Source of the DNA: Marinifilum breve
Lineage (GTDB): Bacteria > Bacteroidota > Bacteroidia > Bacteroidales > Marinifilaceae
Reading direction: 5' to 3'
NCBI RefSeq assembly: GCF_003202155.1
Contig: NZ_QFLI01000014.1
Coordinates: forward strand, 62,001 to 126,000
DNA length: 64,000 bases
Shown here: piece by piece, positions 27,796-36,947 of the stretch
Position numbering within the stretch: position 1 is the first letter of the stretch
Layout of the letters: each line of letters opens with the position of its first letter
Position numbers and translations under genes: made by a program
The notes under the pieces: model-generated
What the model was told of the DNA's origin: nothing
The model's database searches: none
Seen by the model: the letters and a program-made list of their open reading frames with translations, nothing else

Positions 27796-27993
27796 ATGAA
27801 ACGATTATTCAGATCAAGTGATAAAAAGATAGCTGGTGTTTGCGGTGGTATTTCTCAATACATAAATCCAGAACTCGATCCAGTAATTATTAGAGCAGGA
27901 TATTTAATCCTAACATTATTCAATCCATTAATGTTACTGGTTTATTTTATTCTTGCAATGGTTCTGCCAGACGCAAATTGCGAAACGGTATAA
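27796..27993 (+). CDS. Minimal PspC-domain membrane protein
   Basis: A 65-residue protein that is almost only a PspC domain: K-K-I-A-G-V-C-G-G-I-S-Q-Y followed by D-P-V-I-I-R and a hydrophobic segment L-L-V-Y-F-I-L-A-M-V-L-P. It starts 15 bases after the DUF4252-like gene and ends the operon before a bidirectional terminator. It may interact with or modulate the larger PspC protein encoded two genes upstream. Confidence 0.88.
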   Translation: MKRLFRSSDKKIAGVCGGISQYINPELDPVIIRAGYLILTLFNPLMLLVYFILAMVLPDANCETV

Positions 27994-28074
27994 ATTTGAA
28001 TGCGATCTTTACCCCAATTTGGTGAAGAAGGGTTTGTCTTTTTCACCTGCTTTACCAAAAGTATTCAAAAAAGT

Positions 28075-28108
28075 AAGGCCTCTCCCATTAACGGAAGAGG
28101 CCTTTTCA
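28075..28108. terminator. Bidirectional terminator
   Basis: AAGGCCTCT (28075-28083) pairs with AGAGGCCTT (28096-28104) between convergent genes. Confidence 0.85.
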
Positions 28109-28133
28109 TTTAATTATAAACACTAAACCCTAA

Positions 28134-31070
28134 TTAATAATTAAATACTTCTTCCAAGCTCAACTCATGAACATTACCTAATTTTTTAAGTACGTTCATA
28201 TTGATATCTTTCTTGTTACCAACTACCAAATAACAATGGTTTTTATTGGCAATATGTTTCTTGAAGAACTTGTTCAAATCATCAATATTCTGATTCTTCA
28301 CCTTCTCGTAAACATCTTTTCTGTAATCATGCTTCACACCTTTTCTAAGATTACTCAAGTATGTCCAGTAAACTCTTTCTTTTGTGATTCGTTCAGATTG
28401 AATCTTTTTAAGCATGTTTGTTTTGGCTTCGTTAAATTGTTTCTCCTCGTAAGGCATTTCATTCAACAACTCAACCAATGCTTCAGTAGCATCTTTCACT
28501 TTATCAGCGCTTGTTGCAACATATGAGAATGAGTAGCCATAATCATCCAATTTTGAAGGAGTGCTGTAAGATGAAAATGCAGAATATGCAAGAGCTCTTG
28601 ACTCGCGAATTTCTTGGAAAATAATTGAGGCCATACTTCCACCATAATATTCATTGAACAATCTGATTTCTGGCATTAGGTTCATATCCAACTTTTCATC
28701 TTTTGCCAACATGATAATGTTTGCCTGCACCATATCATAGTTAACAAAGAAGATTTCATTCTTGGTATAATCCAATTCAGGATATTTTGTTGGTTCCGGA
28801 ATTTCTTTTAACTGCTCCGAAACTTTATGCTTTGCCTTTAAATTCTCAGCAATTTGTTGTTTTCCTTCAGCTCCATAATAAAATACTCTATGCTTATAGT
28901 CTTTTAGCTGTGACAACATTTCAGTTAACTGATTTGGATCCACACTTCTTAATTCATCTTCCAACAAGATATCCGTATAAGGCGATTTTTTTCCATATTT
29001 TGCGTAACTATACATTGCTCCCCACAAAATTTCACCCTTATTCAGCTTACTGTCTGAACGATCCTTAATAATACCATCAACATACTTTGAGTAAGAATCA
29101 CTATCAGCCTTTGCATTGGCCAACACATGTTCCATTAACTCTACTCCTTTGTCGAATGATTTTTTCAATCCGGAGATATACACATAACATCTGTCATCAC
29201 CAGCTTCAACACCAAATGATAAACCATACTTAAACAATTCTTTTTGCAATTCAGCAGCCGAATACTTATCGGTTCCAATGTATGGCAAGTAATTTAAAGC
29301 AATAGGCAACATTTTATCATGATTTTTACCCATTTCGTAAATGTAAATCAACTTGAACAGCTCGTTCGATTTGTTTTCCAAGTAATCGTAAGTTACACCA
29401 GGCTTTAATTCTTCTGACTGAATTTCTTTTTCAAAATCAACCCATAAAGGTTTTAATGCAGGAGTTTCTTTTGCTGTTAGTTCCTTATAAAATTCCGATT
29501 GTTTTTTACGGTCGATTTTAACTGGAGTAATTGCTGGCTTTTCTACTTTTACAACCTTTTTATCTTCACCTTTTCTCTTATAAACTACAACATAGTTGTT
29601 ATTGTAGTGCTTGCTTGCAAACTCAACCAATTGTTCTTTTGTAACCAATTCAAGTTCATCAAGCATTTTTAGATTATCAGCCCAAGCTACATTGTTTGCA
29701 AAAGCAACTGCAAATTCATGAGCTCTTCCATTTGATTCCTGTCCTCTAATTTTACCTAAACGATAATCATTAATTACAGCCTCTAGCATCCAATCCTCAA
29801 ACTCGCCTTTTTTGATTTTTTCGATTTCACCAAGAATCAACTCTGTTACATCTTCCATTTTTTGACCTTGACGAGGAACTCCATAAAATGAATGCATTCC
29901 ATAATCAATATTAAAACTTGCGTAACAACCAGCTCTTAGTACTTTTTGTTTCTGATTCAGGTTCAAATCTATTAAACCTGCTTTTGAATTATTTAAGATC
30001 CCATCAATAAGAGTTACAAATTTCTGATCTTCCGAACCAATTCCATCAAATCTGAATGCCATTGATAATCTTTCTGCATCAGGACCAAAAACTTCTTTAA
30101 CAATTGGCTTTGTAATTGGATCTTCTACTGGAGCAACAAACTTAGGAACTTCTCTTGATTCAAGTTTCCCGAAGGTCTGATCAATTAATTTAATAGTCTC
30201 TTCAAAATCCAAATCGCCAGACATGGCAATTGCCATATTATTAGGAACGTAATAAGTATCAAAATACTTATGAATATTCTCCATCGATGGATTTTTAAGA
30301 TGCTCAGCTCTTCCCAAAGTAGTCTGTGTTCCGTAAGGGTGTTTTTTGTACAAACCAGACATTAAGGCATAACTCAACTTTCTAAAATCATTATCCTGAG
30401 ACATATTAAACTCTTCATAAACCGTTTCCAATTCGGTATGGAATAAACGAAGAACCAGTTTACTAAATCTTTCTTTTTCGATATTCAACCATTTTTCAAG
30501 TTCATTCGATGGAATATCATTCATATAAACCGTTCGTTCGTAAGTAGTATAAGCATTAGTCCCCTTAGCACCAATCGATGACACCAGTTTATCATACTCG
30601 TTTGCTACAGCAAACTTTGAAGCCAAAGCAGAAACACTGTCGATTTTTGCATAAACCTTTGCTTTTGCCTCTTTTGTAGATGCTAACTTATGATCTTCAT
30701 ACAAATCAGAAATCTCTTGGATTAACTCTTCCTCCTTTTGCCAATCTACTGTACCAAAATCATCAGTACCTTTAAACATCATATGCTCTAAATAGTGAGC
30801 AAGTCCGGTAGTTTCTGAAGGATCATAGGTTGAACCAGCTTTTACTGGAATAAAGGTTTGAATTCGAGGTGCATCTCGATTAACGGACAAATACACCTTT
30901 AATCCATTGTCAAGAGTATAAATTCTTACCCCCATAGGATCATTGGTAACTGTTTCGTACCGATAACCATTCTTGTCTGTGTTTTGAACAGTTTGATACT
31001 TTTCCTTTGGTGTGCAAGCAAATAAAATTACTCCCAGCATAAAGGCAAAAAGAACATTAACTTTCTTCAT
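28134..31070 (-). CDS. M16-family zinc peptidase, lipoprotein
   Basis: A 978-residue metalloprotease of the pitrilysin/insulinase family, exported as a lipoprotein (L-F-A-C, C19). The inverted zinc motif is complete: H92-Y-L-E95-H96 in G-L-A-H-Y-L-E-H-M-M-F-K-G, with the third ligand Glu in E-T-V-Y-E-E-F-N near residue 215. Two M16 halves are present; the second (~580-978) lacks the zinc motif, as usual. It probably degrades peptides in the periplasm or at the surface. It is monocistronic with a ~300-base upstream region. Confidence 0.95.
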   Translation of the reverse strand: MKKVNVLFAFMLGVILFACTPKEKYQTVQNTDKNGYRYETVTNDPMGVRIYTLDNGLKVYLSVNRDAPRIQTFIPVKAGSTYDPSETTGLAHYLEHMMFKGTDDFGTVDWQKEEELIQEISDLYEDHKLASTKEAKAKVYAKIDSVSALASKFAVANEYDKLVSSIGAKGTNAYTTYERTVYMNDIPSNELEKWLNIEKERFSKLVLRLFHTELETVYEEFNMSQDNDFRKLSYALMSGLYKKHPYGTQTTLGRAEHLKNPSMENIHKYFDTYYVPNNMAIAMSGDLDFEETIKLIDQTFGKLESREVPKFVAPVEDPITKPIVKEVFGPDAERLSMAFRFDGIGSEDQKFVTLIDGILNNSKAGLIDLNLNQKQKVLRAGCYASFNIDYGMHSFYGVPRQGQKMEDVTELILGEIEKIKKGEFEDWMLEAVINDYRLGKIRGQESNGRAHEFAVAFANNVAWADNLKMLDELELVTKEQLVEFASKHYNNNYVVVYKRKGEDKKVVKVEKPAITPVKIDRKKQSEFYKELTAKETPALKPLWVDFEKEIQSEELKPGVTYDYLENKSNELFKLIYIYEMGKNHDKMLPIALNYLPYIGTDKYSAAELQKELFKYGLSFGVEAGDDRCYVYISGLKKSFDKGVELMEHVLANAKADSDSYSKYVDGIIKDRSDSKLNKGEILWGAMYSYAKYGKKSPYTDILLEDELRSVDPNQLTEMLSQLKDYKHRVFYYGAEGKQQIAENLKAKHKVSEQLKEIPEPTKYPELDYTKNEIFFVNYDMVQANIIMLAKDEKLDMNLMPEIRLFNEYYGGSMASIIFQEIRESRALAYSAFSSYSTPSKLDDYGYSFSYVATSADKVKDATEALVELLNEMPYEEKQFNEAKTNMLKKIQSERITKERVYWTYLSNLRKGVKHDYRKDVYEKVKNQNIDDLNKFFKKHIANKNHCYLVVGNKKDINMNVLKKLGNVHELSLEEVFNY

Positions 31071-31377
31071 TGTTTGTTTGGTTTTAAATGATCATGCCAA
31101 CCACACAACATTCTCAACCCCTCAACTCGCAAAAGATCATTAACCTTGTGCGATTCGCATAACCTGTTTTGGTTTAGTTTATTAATTCCTGAATTACATT
31201 ATAAAATAATTCAACAAATGTTAAATGTAATAATTAATTTCTATTTACATATCTTTTTTTACATTTTTTAACTAAAGCTTTCGTTACTTTACTGCCACAT
31301 GAACTTTTTTATATATTATTAACAATGTATCCTGATAGATAATTGTATTTTTGCAGCGAAATAAGTAAACTACACAG
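31071..31377. promoter_or_regulatory. Divergent promoter region
   Basis: About 300 AT-rich bases between the M16 peptidase and the next plus-strand gene. TATTTTTG at 31346-31353 is a good -7 box for the plus gene, 25 bases before its start. No -33 box is clear, and no ORF or hairpin is evident. Confidence 0.45.
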
Positions 31378-32511
31378 ATGAAAAAATTAAATGCCCTTTT
31401 ATTGTTATTATGCCTTACAGCAGTTATTAACAATTCTTTTGCACAAGTCAATACTCCTTATATGCACTATAAAAAGTTTCAAGTAGCTGATAGCAACAAG
31501 CTATTTCTTCGTTTTGAAAATCTAAACTTTGTAAAAAACAACGAATATAGTGGTGAGTTTACGGATGGTGCCACTTGGATTGGATATGTTGCTACACCTA
31601 AGTTAGTTTATTATCCAAGTTCTAATTTTAGAATTGAAGCTGGTGTTCGCCTTCAAAAATATTCGGGAAGAGAAGATTTTACTGAAACCGAACCTATATT
31701 TTCAGCTATCTATAAACCTTCTGAAGAAATTGAGTTTATTATGGGTAGTTTAAATCAGAACAACAACCATAACCTTTCTGAACCAATGTTCGAACCAGAA
31801 AGATATTTTATGGAAACTGCTGAAAATGGATTTCAATTTCTATACAATACGCGAAAGCTACAATTTCAAACATGGATCAACTGGGAAAAATTCATTTTAG
31901 AAAATGATCCATTTCAGGAAAGATTTACATTTGGTTTATCAGGAAACTGGCAATTGAACCAATCTTCAAAAACGAAGTTATCTATACCGCTGGAAGCGAT
32001 TTTTACTCATCGTGGTGGTGAAATCGATAATTCGGAAGGATCGGTTCAAACAGTAGGCAATTATGGATCGGGACTTGTATTGGAGAAAAACATCTCAAAT
32101 TCAAAAATCACATCATGGTATGTAAAAGCAATGGGCTATTTCTTTTCAGATAATTCTTCAGAAACAGATTACATATTTGATAAGGGACATGCTTTTTATC
32201 CACAAGTGGGTATTACTACAAAAAAATCGAAACTAAACTTAGGCTATTGGAACGCTTATCATTTTGCATCTTCACGCGGATCGAAACTGTTCCAATCTGT
32301 TGCAATTGATTCTCCAGAATATTTTGAAGACAGAAGAGAATTGGCAACTCTTAATTACTACTACGAGCATAAAATTACCGGCGGAATTCATTTTGGTGGC
32401 AAATTAGATGTTTACTATGATCTTAAAAATTCTTCGGAGAATTGGGCTGCTGCCATCTACTTAAGAATTAATGGTGATTTCTTTTTAAAGAAAGTAAAAT
32501 GGAATAAATAA
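31378..32511 (+). CDS. Exported outer-membrane-barrel-like protein of unknown function
   Basis: A 377-residue protein with a signal peptide (M-K-K-L-N-A-L-L-L-L to N-S-F-A-Q). The mature part is made of alternating aromatic/hydrophobic strands (Y-V-A-T-P-K-L-V-Y-Y, I-E-A-G-V-R-L-Q-K-Y, W-A-A-A-I-Y-L-R-I-N-G-D-F-F), consistent with a 14-18-strand barrel or solenoid of the outer membrane. No named family is recognised. It ends five bases from the stop of the convergent glycosylase gene. The function is unknown. Confidence 0.75.
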   Translation: MKKLNALLLLLCLTAVINNSFAQVNTPYMHYKKFQVADSNKLFLRFENLNFVKNNEYSGEFTDGATWIGYVATPKLVYYPSSNFRIEAGVRLQKYSGREDFTETEPIFSAIYKPSEEIEFIMGSLNQNNNHNLSEPMFEPERYFMETAENGFQFLYNTRKLQFQTWINWEKFILENDPFQERFTFGLSGNWQLNQSSKTKLSIPLEAIFTHRGGEIDNSEGSVQTVGNYGSGLVLEKNISNSKITSWYVKAMGYFFSDNSSETDYIFDKGHAFYPQVGITTKKSKLNLGYWNAYHFASSRGSKLFQSVAIDSPEYFEDRRELATLNYYYEHKITGGIHFGGKLDVYYDLKNSSENWAAAIYLRINGDFFLKKVKWNK

Positions 32512-32515
32512 CATT

Positions 32516-33028
32516 CTACTTCATTAAATATCTGAAAGGTTTATTTTTCCAGATTTCACCTGCATAATCGATATTAATGCGAGGGTGACGCGTAAAACTA
32601 CATTTTTGCCCGTCATCCTCAATCCATAATCTTTCGGACAGACCTAAATCCTCCCCATAAAAACTCTTATCCAAATTTAGAGTTCGCCCCACTCTGCCAG
32701 GACCATTTATTTTCTCTACTCCCCTAATCAAAATGGCTTGAGGTTTATTTATTGGTCCAGTCACAATATTAAGTAGCCAATACATTCCATAAATCAAATA
32801 AACGTACACCAAACCACCTTCAGCATACATTACCTCTGTACGAGCTGTTCTTCCCTTTGCTGCATGACATGCCAAATCTTCTTCACCGATATACATTTCA
32901 ATCTCAGTAATTCTGAATTTTTCGATTCTTCCATCAATTTTCTTTTGTACAATCAATTTTCCAATCAGTTCTTCAGCAACTGCTCTTATATCTCTTGTGA
33001 AAAATTCTTTTCCTAATTTTTCCATCAT
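32516..33028 (-). CDS. DNA-3-methyladenine glycosylase (AAG/MPG family)
   Basis: A base-excision repair enzyme that removes alkylated purines from DNA. The AAG-family signature is clear: I-T-E-I-E-M-Y with probable catalytic E44, followed by E-E-D-L-A-C-H-A, G-R-T-A-R-T-E-V-M-Y, Y-V-Y-L-I-Y-G-M-Y-W-L-L-N-I-V-T and N-G-P-G-R-V. At 170 residues it is slightly shorter than the usual ~190-200. Either of two adjacent Met codons may be the start. It is monocistronic and cytoplasmic. Confidence 0.93.
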   Translation of the reverse strand: MMEKLGKEFFTRDIRAVAEELIGKLIVQKKIDGRIEKFRITEIEMYIGEEDLACHAAKGRTARTEVMYAEGGLVYVYLIYGMYWLLNIVTGPINKPQAILIRGVEKINGPGRVGRTLNLDKSFYGEDLGLSERLWIEDDGQKCSFTRHPRINIDYAGEIWKNKPFRYLMK

Positions 33029-33171
33029 CAGAATCTATTTCGAAATTAGATGTTTACAAAATAACAATTTCGCATCTTACCAACTGCATATCAAAGAATC
33101 AGAAATCATTTTGCATTAAAAAAAGAGAGAAAATTACAGGTGATGCAAAAATTATTTCATACTTTTGCAGT

Positions 33172-33284
33172 GAAATTGTGACGATGGGCTTTCTTGAGAA
33201 CGAATCCCTCCCCAACATGTTGATTTGACTACCCTTAGCAAGTACCAAATTCAATACTGGGTAATATATCAATTTTGATTTTTT
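33172..33284 (+). ncRNA. Candidate small RNA in the mpg-rplM gap
   Basis: A -7 box TACTTTTG (33160-33167) lies far upstream of the rplM promoter. The downstream segment begins with GAAATTG (33172-33178), which can pair with CAATTTT (33270-33276), and that arm is followed by six T residues (33279-33284). This would close a ~113-base RNA ending like an intrinsic terminator. It has an internal 10-base palindrome CAACATGTTG. No family is recognised; a 6S-like RNA is one possibility to test. The region has no plausible gene on either strand. Confidence 0.4.
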
Positions 33285-33359
33285 GATACACTTAATCACT
33301 CCACATCATCCCGATTATCCACAACTGGTTAAGTATCCATCAATTAATCAAGAAAAAAA

Positions 33360-33390
33360 TTGGTGTATTTGGGAGATTCTTGTACTTTTG
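33360..33390 (+). promoter_or_regulatory. Promoter of rplM-rpsI
   Basis: TTG (33360-33362), 20 bases, then TACTTTTG (33383-33390), an excellent Bacteroidota promoter match 53 bases before the rplM start. Confidence 0.75.
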
Positions 33391-33443
33391 CAAGCCAAAT
33401 TGGAATAATTGTATTAAAGTATTAATTATTAAAAGTTTTAGAA

Positions 33444-33899
33444 GTGGATACATTAAGTTACAAAACTGTTTCTGCTAACGAAGCAACTGCTAACAAAGAG
33501 TGGGTTGTTATCGATGCAGAAAATGAAGTGTTAGGTAGACTTGCTTCGAAAGTAGCTAAACTACTTAGAGGTAAATACAAGCCTAACTACACTCCTCATG
33601 TTGATTGTGGAGACAACGTGGTTATTATTAATGCTGAAAAGGTTCGTTTGACTGGAAACAAAATGACTGACCGTCAGTATTTCTCTTACACTGGACACCC
33701 AGGTGGACAAAGAATTAAATCTCCTGCTGACCTTATGGCTAAGCACCCGGAGAGATTGATTGAAAAAGCTGTAAAAGGTATGCTTCCTAAAAACCGTTTA
33801 GGTAGAAAGCTTTACACTAACCTTCACGTTTACGTAGGTGGTGAGCACAAGCACGAAGCACAACAGCCAAAGAAATTAGATTTAAACACTATTAAATAA
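33444..33899 (+). CDS. rplM: 50S ribosomal protein L13 (uL13)
   Basis: A 151-residue assembly protein of the large subunit. Typical L13 segments are seen: W-V-V-I-D-A-E-N-E-V-L-G-R-L-A-S, D-N-V-V-I-I-N-A-E-K-V-R-L-T-G-N-K, Y-F-S-Y-T-G-H-P-G-G and A-V-K-G-M-L-P-K-N-R-L-G. Translation starts at GTG 33444. It is followed after 5 bases by rpsI, the near-universal L13-S9 pair. A good promoter lies just upstream. Confidence 0.98.
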   Translation: MDTLSYKTVSANEATANKEWVVIDAENEVLGRLASKVAKLLRGKYKPNYTPHVDCGDNVVIINAEKVRLTGNKMTDRQYFSYTGHPGGQRIKSPADLMAKHPERLIEKAVKGMLPKNRLGRKLYTNLHVYVGGEHKHEAQQPKKLDLNTIK

Positions 33900-33904
33900 G
33901 AGGT

Positions 33905-34291
33905 ATGGAAGTAATTAATGCTATCGGACGTAGAAAAGCAGCAGTTGCTCGTGTATACGTTAGCGAAGGTAAGGGTCAGATTACCATCAATAAAAAAGAG
34001 CTTAAAGAGTACTTTACTACCGGAACTCTACAATACATCGTTACTCAGCCATTAAACCTTCTTGAGGTTGCTGATAAGTATGACATCAAAGTAAACCTTG
34101 ATGGTGGTGGTGTAAAAGGTCAAGCAGAAGCACTTCGTTTGGCTATCGCTAGAGCTCTAGTAAAAATTGATGCAGAATCAAAATCTGCTCTTAGAACTGC
34201 AGGTTTCATGACACGTGACCCTCGTGAGGTTGAACGTAAGAAGCCAGGTCAGCCTAAAGCACGTAAAAGATTTCAATTTAGTAAACGTTAA
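33905..34291 (+). CDS. rpsI: 30S ribosomal protein S9 (uS9)
   Basis: A 128-residue small-subunit protein whose C-terminal tail reaches the P-site tRNA. Family features include A-I-G-R-R-K-A-A-V-A-R-V-Y, G-G-G-V-K-G-Q-A-E-A-L-R-L-A-I-A-R-A and the basic tail K-A-R-K-R-F-Q-F-S-K-R ending in Arg. It is co-transcribed with rplM. Confidence 0.98.
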   Translation: MEVINAIGRRKAAVARVYVSEGKGQITINKKELKEYFTTGTLQYIVTQPLNLLEVADKYDIKVNLDGGGVKGQAEALRLAIARALVKIDAESKSALRTAGFMTRDPREVERKKPGQPKARKRFQFSKR

Positions 34292-34319
34292 TGTTTTTGT
34301 GGCAGGTTTAGTATCTAAA

Positions 34320-34353
34320 TTGTTAAGACTTCGTTTTTCGAACTACTTGACAA
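34320..34353 (+). promoter_or_regulatory. Leader hairpin before rpsB
   Basis: TTGTTAAG (34320-34327) pairs with CTTGACAA (34346-34353) through one G-U pair, enclosing an inner TTCG/CGAA mini-stem. It lies 40 bases before rpsB with no U tract, so an autoregulatory S2 leader is plausible but unproven. Confidence 0.45.
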
Positions 34354-34393
34354 TTGCCATAAAATGAATGTAAACGATTAAAAAAACAAAAAA

Positions 34394-35203
34394 ATGTCAA
34401 ATACTACATTTGAAGAATTGTTAGAAGCCGGATGTCACTTCGGTCACTTAACAAGAAAATGGAATCCTAAAATGGCTCCTTATATTTTCATGGAGCGTAA
34501 TGGAATCCACATTATTGACCTACACAAAACAGCGGTTAAAGTTGATGATGCTGCTGCAGCATTAAGACAAATTGCTAAATCAGGAAGAAAAATTCTTTTT
34601 GTTGCAACGAAAAAGCAAGCTAAAGCTATCGTTTCAGAAAAAGTAAGTGCTGTAAACATGCCATATGTAACTGAGCGTTGGCCAGGTGGTATGTTAACTA
34701 ACTTCCCTACTATCAGAAAGGCAGTTAAGAAAATGACTTCTATTGATAAAATGGAGTCTGATGGAACTTTAAACCACCTTTCTAAAAGAGAAAGACTACA
34801 GGTATCTCGCCAGAGAGCTAAGTTAGAGAAAAACTTAGGTTCTATTGCTGATCTGACCAGATTACCAGCGGCATTATTTGTAGTTGATGTAATGAAAGAA
34901 TACATCGCAGTTAAAGAAGCTAACCGTTTGGGTATTCCTGTATTTGCTATGGTAGATACTAACTCAAGCCCAGAAGGTGTTGATTTCGTAATTCCAGCGA
35001 ATGATGATGCTTCTAACTCAATTTCTATTATCCTTGATAAAGTTACCGGAGCTATTAAAGACGGTTTGGCTGAAAGAAAAGTAGAGAAAGAAAAAGAATC
35101 TGCAGATAAGAAATCAGCTAAAGCTAAAAAAGCGACTAAAGCAGAAGCTCCAGCTGCACCAGAAGCCCCAGCTACTGAAGCAGGAAAGAATGATAAGGAG
35201 TAA
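34394..35203 (+). CDS. rpsB: 30S ribosomal protein S2 (uS2)
   Basis: A 269-residue small-subunit protein with typical L-L-E-A-G-C-H-F-G-H, K-W-N-P-K-M-A-P-Y-I-F and R-W-P-G-G-M-L-T-N-F motifs. The C-terminal ~35 residues are a Lys/Ala/Pro-rich low-complexity extension (K-K-S-A-K-A-K-K-A-T-K-A), a common lineage-specific addition. It is paired with tsf 29 bases downstream, the conserved rpsB-tsf arrangement, and preceded by a leader hairpin that may mediate feedback. Confidence 0.98.
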   Translation: MSNTTFEELLEAGCHFGHLTRKWNPKMAPYIFMERNGIHIIDLHKTAVKVDDAAAALRQIAKSGRKILFVATKKQAKAIVSEKVSAVNMPYVTERWPGGMLTNFPTIRKAVKKMTSIDKMESDGTLNHLSKRERLQVSRQRAKLEKNLGSIADLTRLPAALFVVDVMKEYIAVKEANRLGIPVFAMVDTNSSPEGVDFVIPANDDASNSISIILDKVTGAIKDGLAERKVEKEKESADKKSAKAKKATKAEAPAAPEAPATEAGKNDKE

Positions 35204-35232
35204 TTTATTCACACAAAAAAATTCGATATATC

Positions 35233-36057
35233 ATGTCTATTAAAGCAGCAGACGTAGCCAAATTGCGTAAAGCAACTGGCGCAGGAATGATGGATTGTAA
35301 AAAAGCTCTTACTGAAGCAGAAGGAGATTTTGACGCAGCAGTAGAAATCATTCGTAAAAAAGGTATGGCAATTGCTAACAAACGTGCCGACAGAGAAGCA
35401 ACTGAAGGTGTTGTATTAGCAAAAGTTTCAGAAGATAAGAAAACAGGTGCATTGATTACTTTGAACTGCGAAACTGACTTCGTAGCAAAGAATGAAAACT
35501 TTGTAGCTTTCGCTACTCAGATCCTTGATCTTGCTTTAGCAAACAAGCCAGCTGATTTGGAAGCTTTGAAAGCTTTGGAAATGGATGGTAGAACAGTTGA
35601 AGCGCACGTTACTGAGCAAACTGGTGTTATCGGTGAAAAAATCGATTTGAGTACATACGAAACAATCGAAGCTGAAGCAGCAGTTGCATATATCCACGCA
35701 GGTAACAAATTGGCGACTTTGATTGGATTCAACAAAGAAGTTGAAGAACAAATGGGTAAAGACGTTGCTATGCAAGCAGCAGCTATGGCTCCTATAGCTA
35801 TTAACGAAGATGCAGTTCCTGCTGACGTTGTAGCTAAAGAGTTGGAGATTGGTAAAGAAAAAGCTCGTCTTGAAGGTAAGCCAGAACAAATTCTTGACAA
35901 AATTGCTCAAGGTCGTTTAGGTAAATTCTTCAAAGAGGTTACTTTATTGAACCAAGACTTCGTAAAAGATGGTAAGAAATCAGTGAAGCAATATCTTGCT
36001 GAAGCTGACAAAGACCTTACTGTTACAGCAATGAAGCGTTTTACTTTGAATGCTTAA
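35233..36057 (+). CDS. tsf: Elongation factor Ts
   Basis: The nucleotide-exchange factor for EF-Tu, 274 residues. The N-terminal UBA-like domain reads L-R-K-A-T-G-A-G-M-M-D-C-K-K-A-L, followed by the core signature T-L-N-C-E-T-D-F-V-A-K-N. A strong terminator follows, so rpsB-tsf form one transcript end and pyrH is transcribed separately or by read-through. Confidence 0.98.
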   Translation: MSIKAADVAKLRKATGAGMMDCKKALTEAEGDFDAAVEIIRKKGMAIANKRADREATEGVVLAKVSEDKKTGALITLNCETDFVAKNENFVAFATQILDLALANKPADLEALKALEMDGRTVEAHVTEQTGVIGEKIDLSTYETIEAEAAVAYIHAGNKLATLIGFNKEVEEQMGKDVAMQAAAMAPIAINEDAVPADVVAKELEIGKEKARLEGKPEQILDKIAQGRLGKFFKEVTLLNQDFVKDGKKSVKQYLAEADKDLTVTAMKRFTLNA

Positions 36058-36079
36058 TACAATTATTATTACATATAAA

Positions 36080-36110
36080 AAGAGTTCCTTTTCGGAACTC
36101 TTTTTTTTAT
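36080..36110 (+). terminator. Terminator after tsf
   Basis: AAGAGTTCC (36080-36088) pairs with GGAACTCTT (36094-36102), followed by eight T residues. Confidence 0.92.
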
Positions 36111-36141
36111 GTCTTTTTGAATAATTTTTCTCAACTTTAAA

Positions 36142-36225
36142 AAGCTTGAAGCTGACTGCTTGAAGCTTGTAGCTAATTAAAACAATAACCTAAGCTTGAG
36201 CCTTGAAGCTTGAAGCTTACAGCTT
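36142..36225. repeat. AGCTTGAAGCTT-type degenerate repeat cluster
   Basis: Two clusters of overlapping CTTGAAGCTT words (36142-36174 and 36192-36225) flank ~17 neutral bases and end only 9 bases before pyrH. Because AGCT is self-complementary the copies can pair as direct or inverted repeats. They resemble the termini of the S23 unit at 42428-42905 in style. Confidence 0.7.
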
Positions 36226-36233
36226 ATAAAATT

Positions 36234-36944
36234 ATGGCAAAATACAAACGAGTACTTTTAAAGCTAAGTGGCGAATCATTAATGGGTGAACAACAATATG
36301 GTATCGATTCGCAACGTTTGAACGATTATGCAGAACAAATTAAGGAAATCACCGAACTTGGCGTTCAAGTAGGAATTGTTATTGGCGGTGGAAATATTTT
36401 CCGTGGTTTAAGCGGAGCGGCCAAAGGTTTCGATCGTGTTAAAGGAGACCAAATGGGCATGATGGCAACCGTTATTAATAGTTTAGCCCTAAACTCTGCC
36501 CTTGATGCAATCGGATGTAAATCAAGAGTACTTACAGCCATTAGAATGGAGCCAATTGGTGAGTTTTATTCGAAGCAAAAAGCCATTGATTACCTAAATG
36601 ATGGCTATGTTACCATTTTCTCTGCAGGAACAGGTAACCCTTACTTTACTACCGATACCGGATCTTCATTAAGAGGTATCGAAATTGAAGCTGATGCAAT
36701 GCTAAAAGGCACTCGTGTTGACGGTATTTACACAGCAGATCCTGAAAAAGATCCATCAGCAACTAAATTTGAAAATATTACTTTCGACGAAATTTACAAT
36801 CGCAATCTTCGTATTATGGACCTTACTGCTACAACCATGTGCAAAGAAAACGATTTGAACATTGTAGTGTTCGATATGGACACCAAAGGAAACTTGAAAA
36901 AAGTGATTGAAGGAGAGAACATTGGAACTGTAGTGCACAACTAA
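36234..36944 (+). CDS. pyrH: UMP kinase
   Basis: Phosphorylates UMP to UDP in pyrimidine synthesis, cytoplasmic hexamer. The ATG at 36234 (M-A-K-Y-K-R-V-L-L-K-L-S-G-E-S-L) yields 236 residues, the normal size; the TTG at 36210 lies inside the repeat and is rejected. Motifs include G-G-G-N-I-F-R-G, D-x-M-G-M-M-A-T-V-I-N, G-T-G-N-P-Y-F-T-T-D and L-K-G-T-R-V-D-G-I-Y. It is located between tsf and frr, a conserved neighbourhood. Confidence 0.98.
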   Translation: MAKYKRVLLKLSGESLMGEQQYGIDSQRLNDYAEQIKEITELGVQVGIVIGGGNIFRGLSGAAKGFDRVKGDQMGMMATVINSLALNSALDAIGCKSRVLTAIRMEPIGEFYSKQKAIDYLNDGYVTIFSAGTGNPYFTTDTGSSLRGIEIEADAMLKGTRVDGIYTADPEKDPSATKFENITFDEIYNRNLRIMDLTATTMCKENDLNIVVFDMDTKGNLKKVIEGENIGTVVHN

Positions 36945-36947
36945 AGC

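Noticed and set aside
33099-33299. 66-codon minus-strand ORF upstream of rplM
   Set aside because: It runs across predicted promoter and RNA signals of the other strand and shows no protein-like features.
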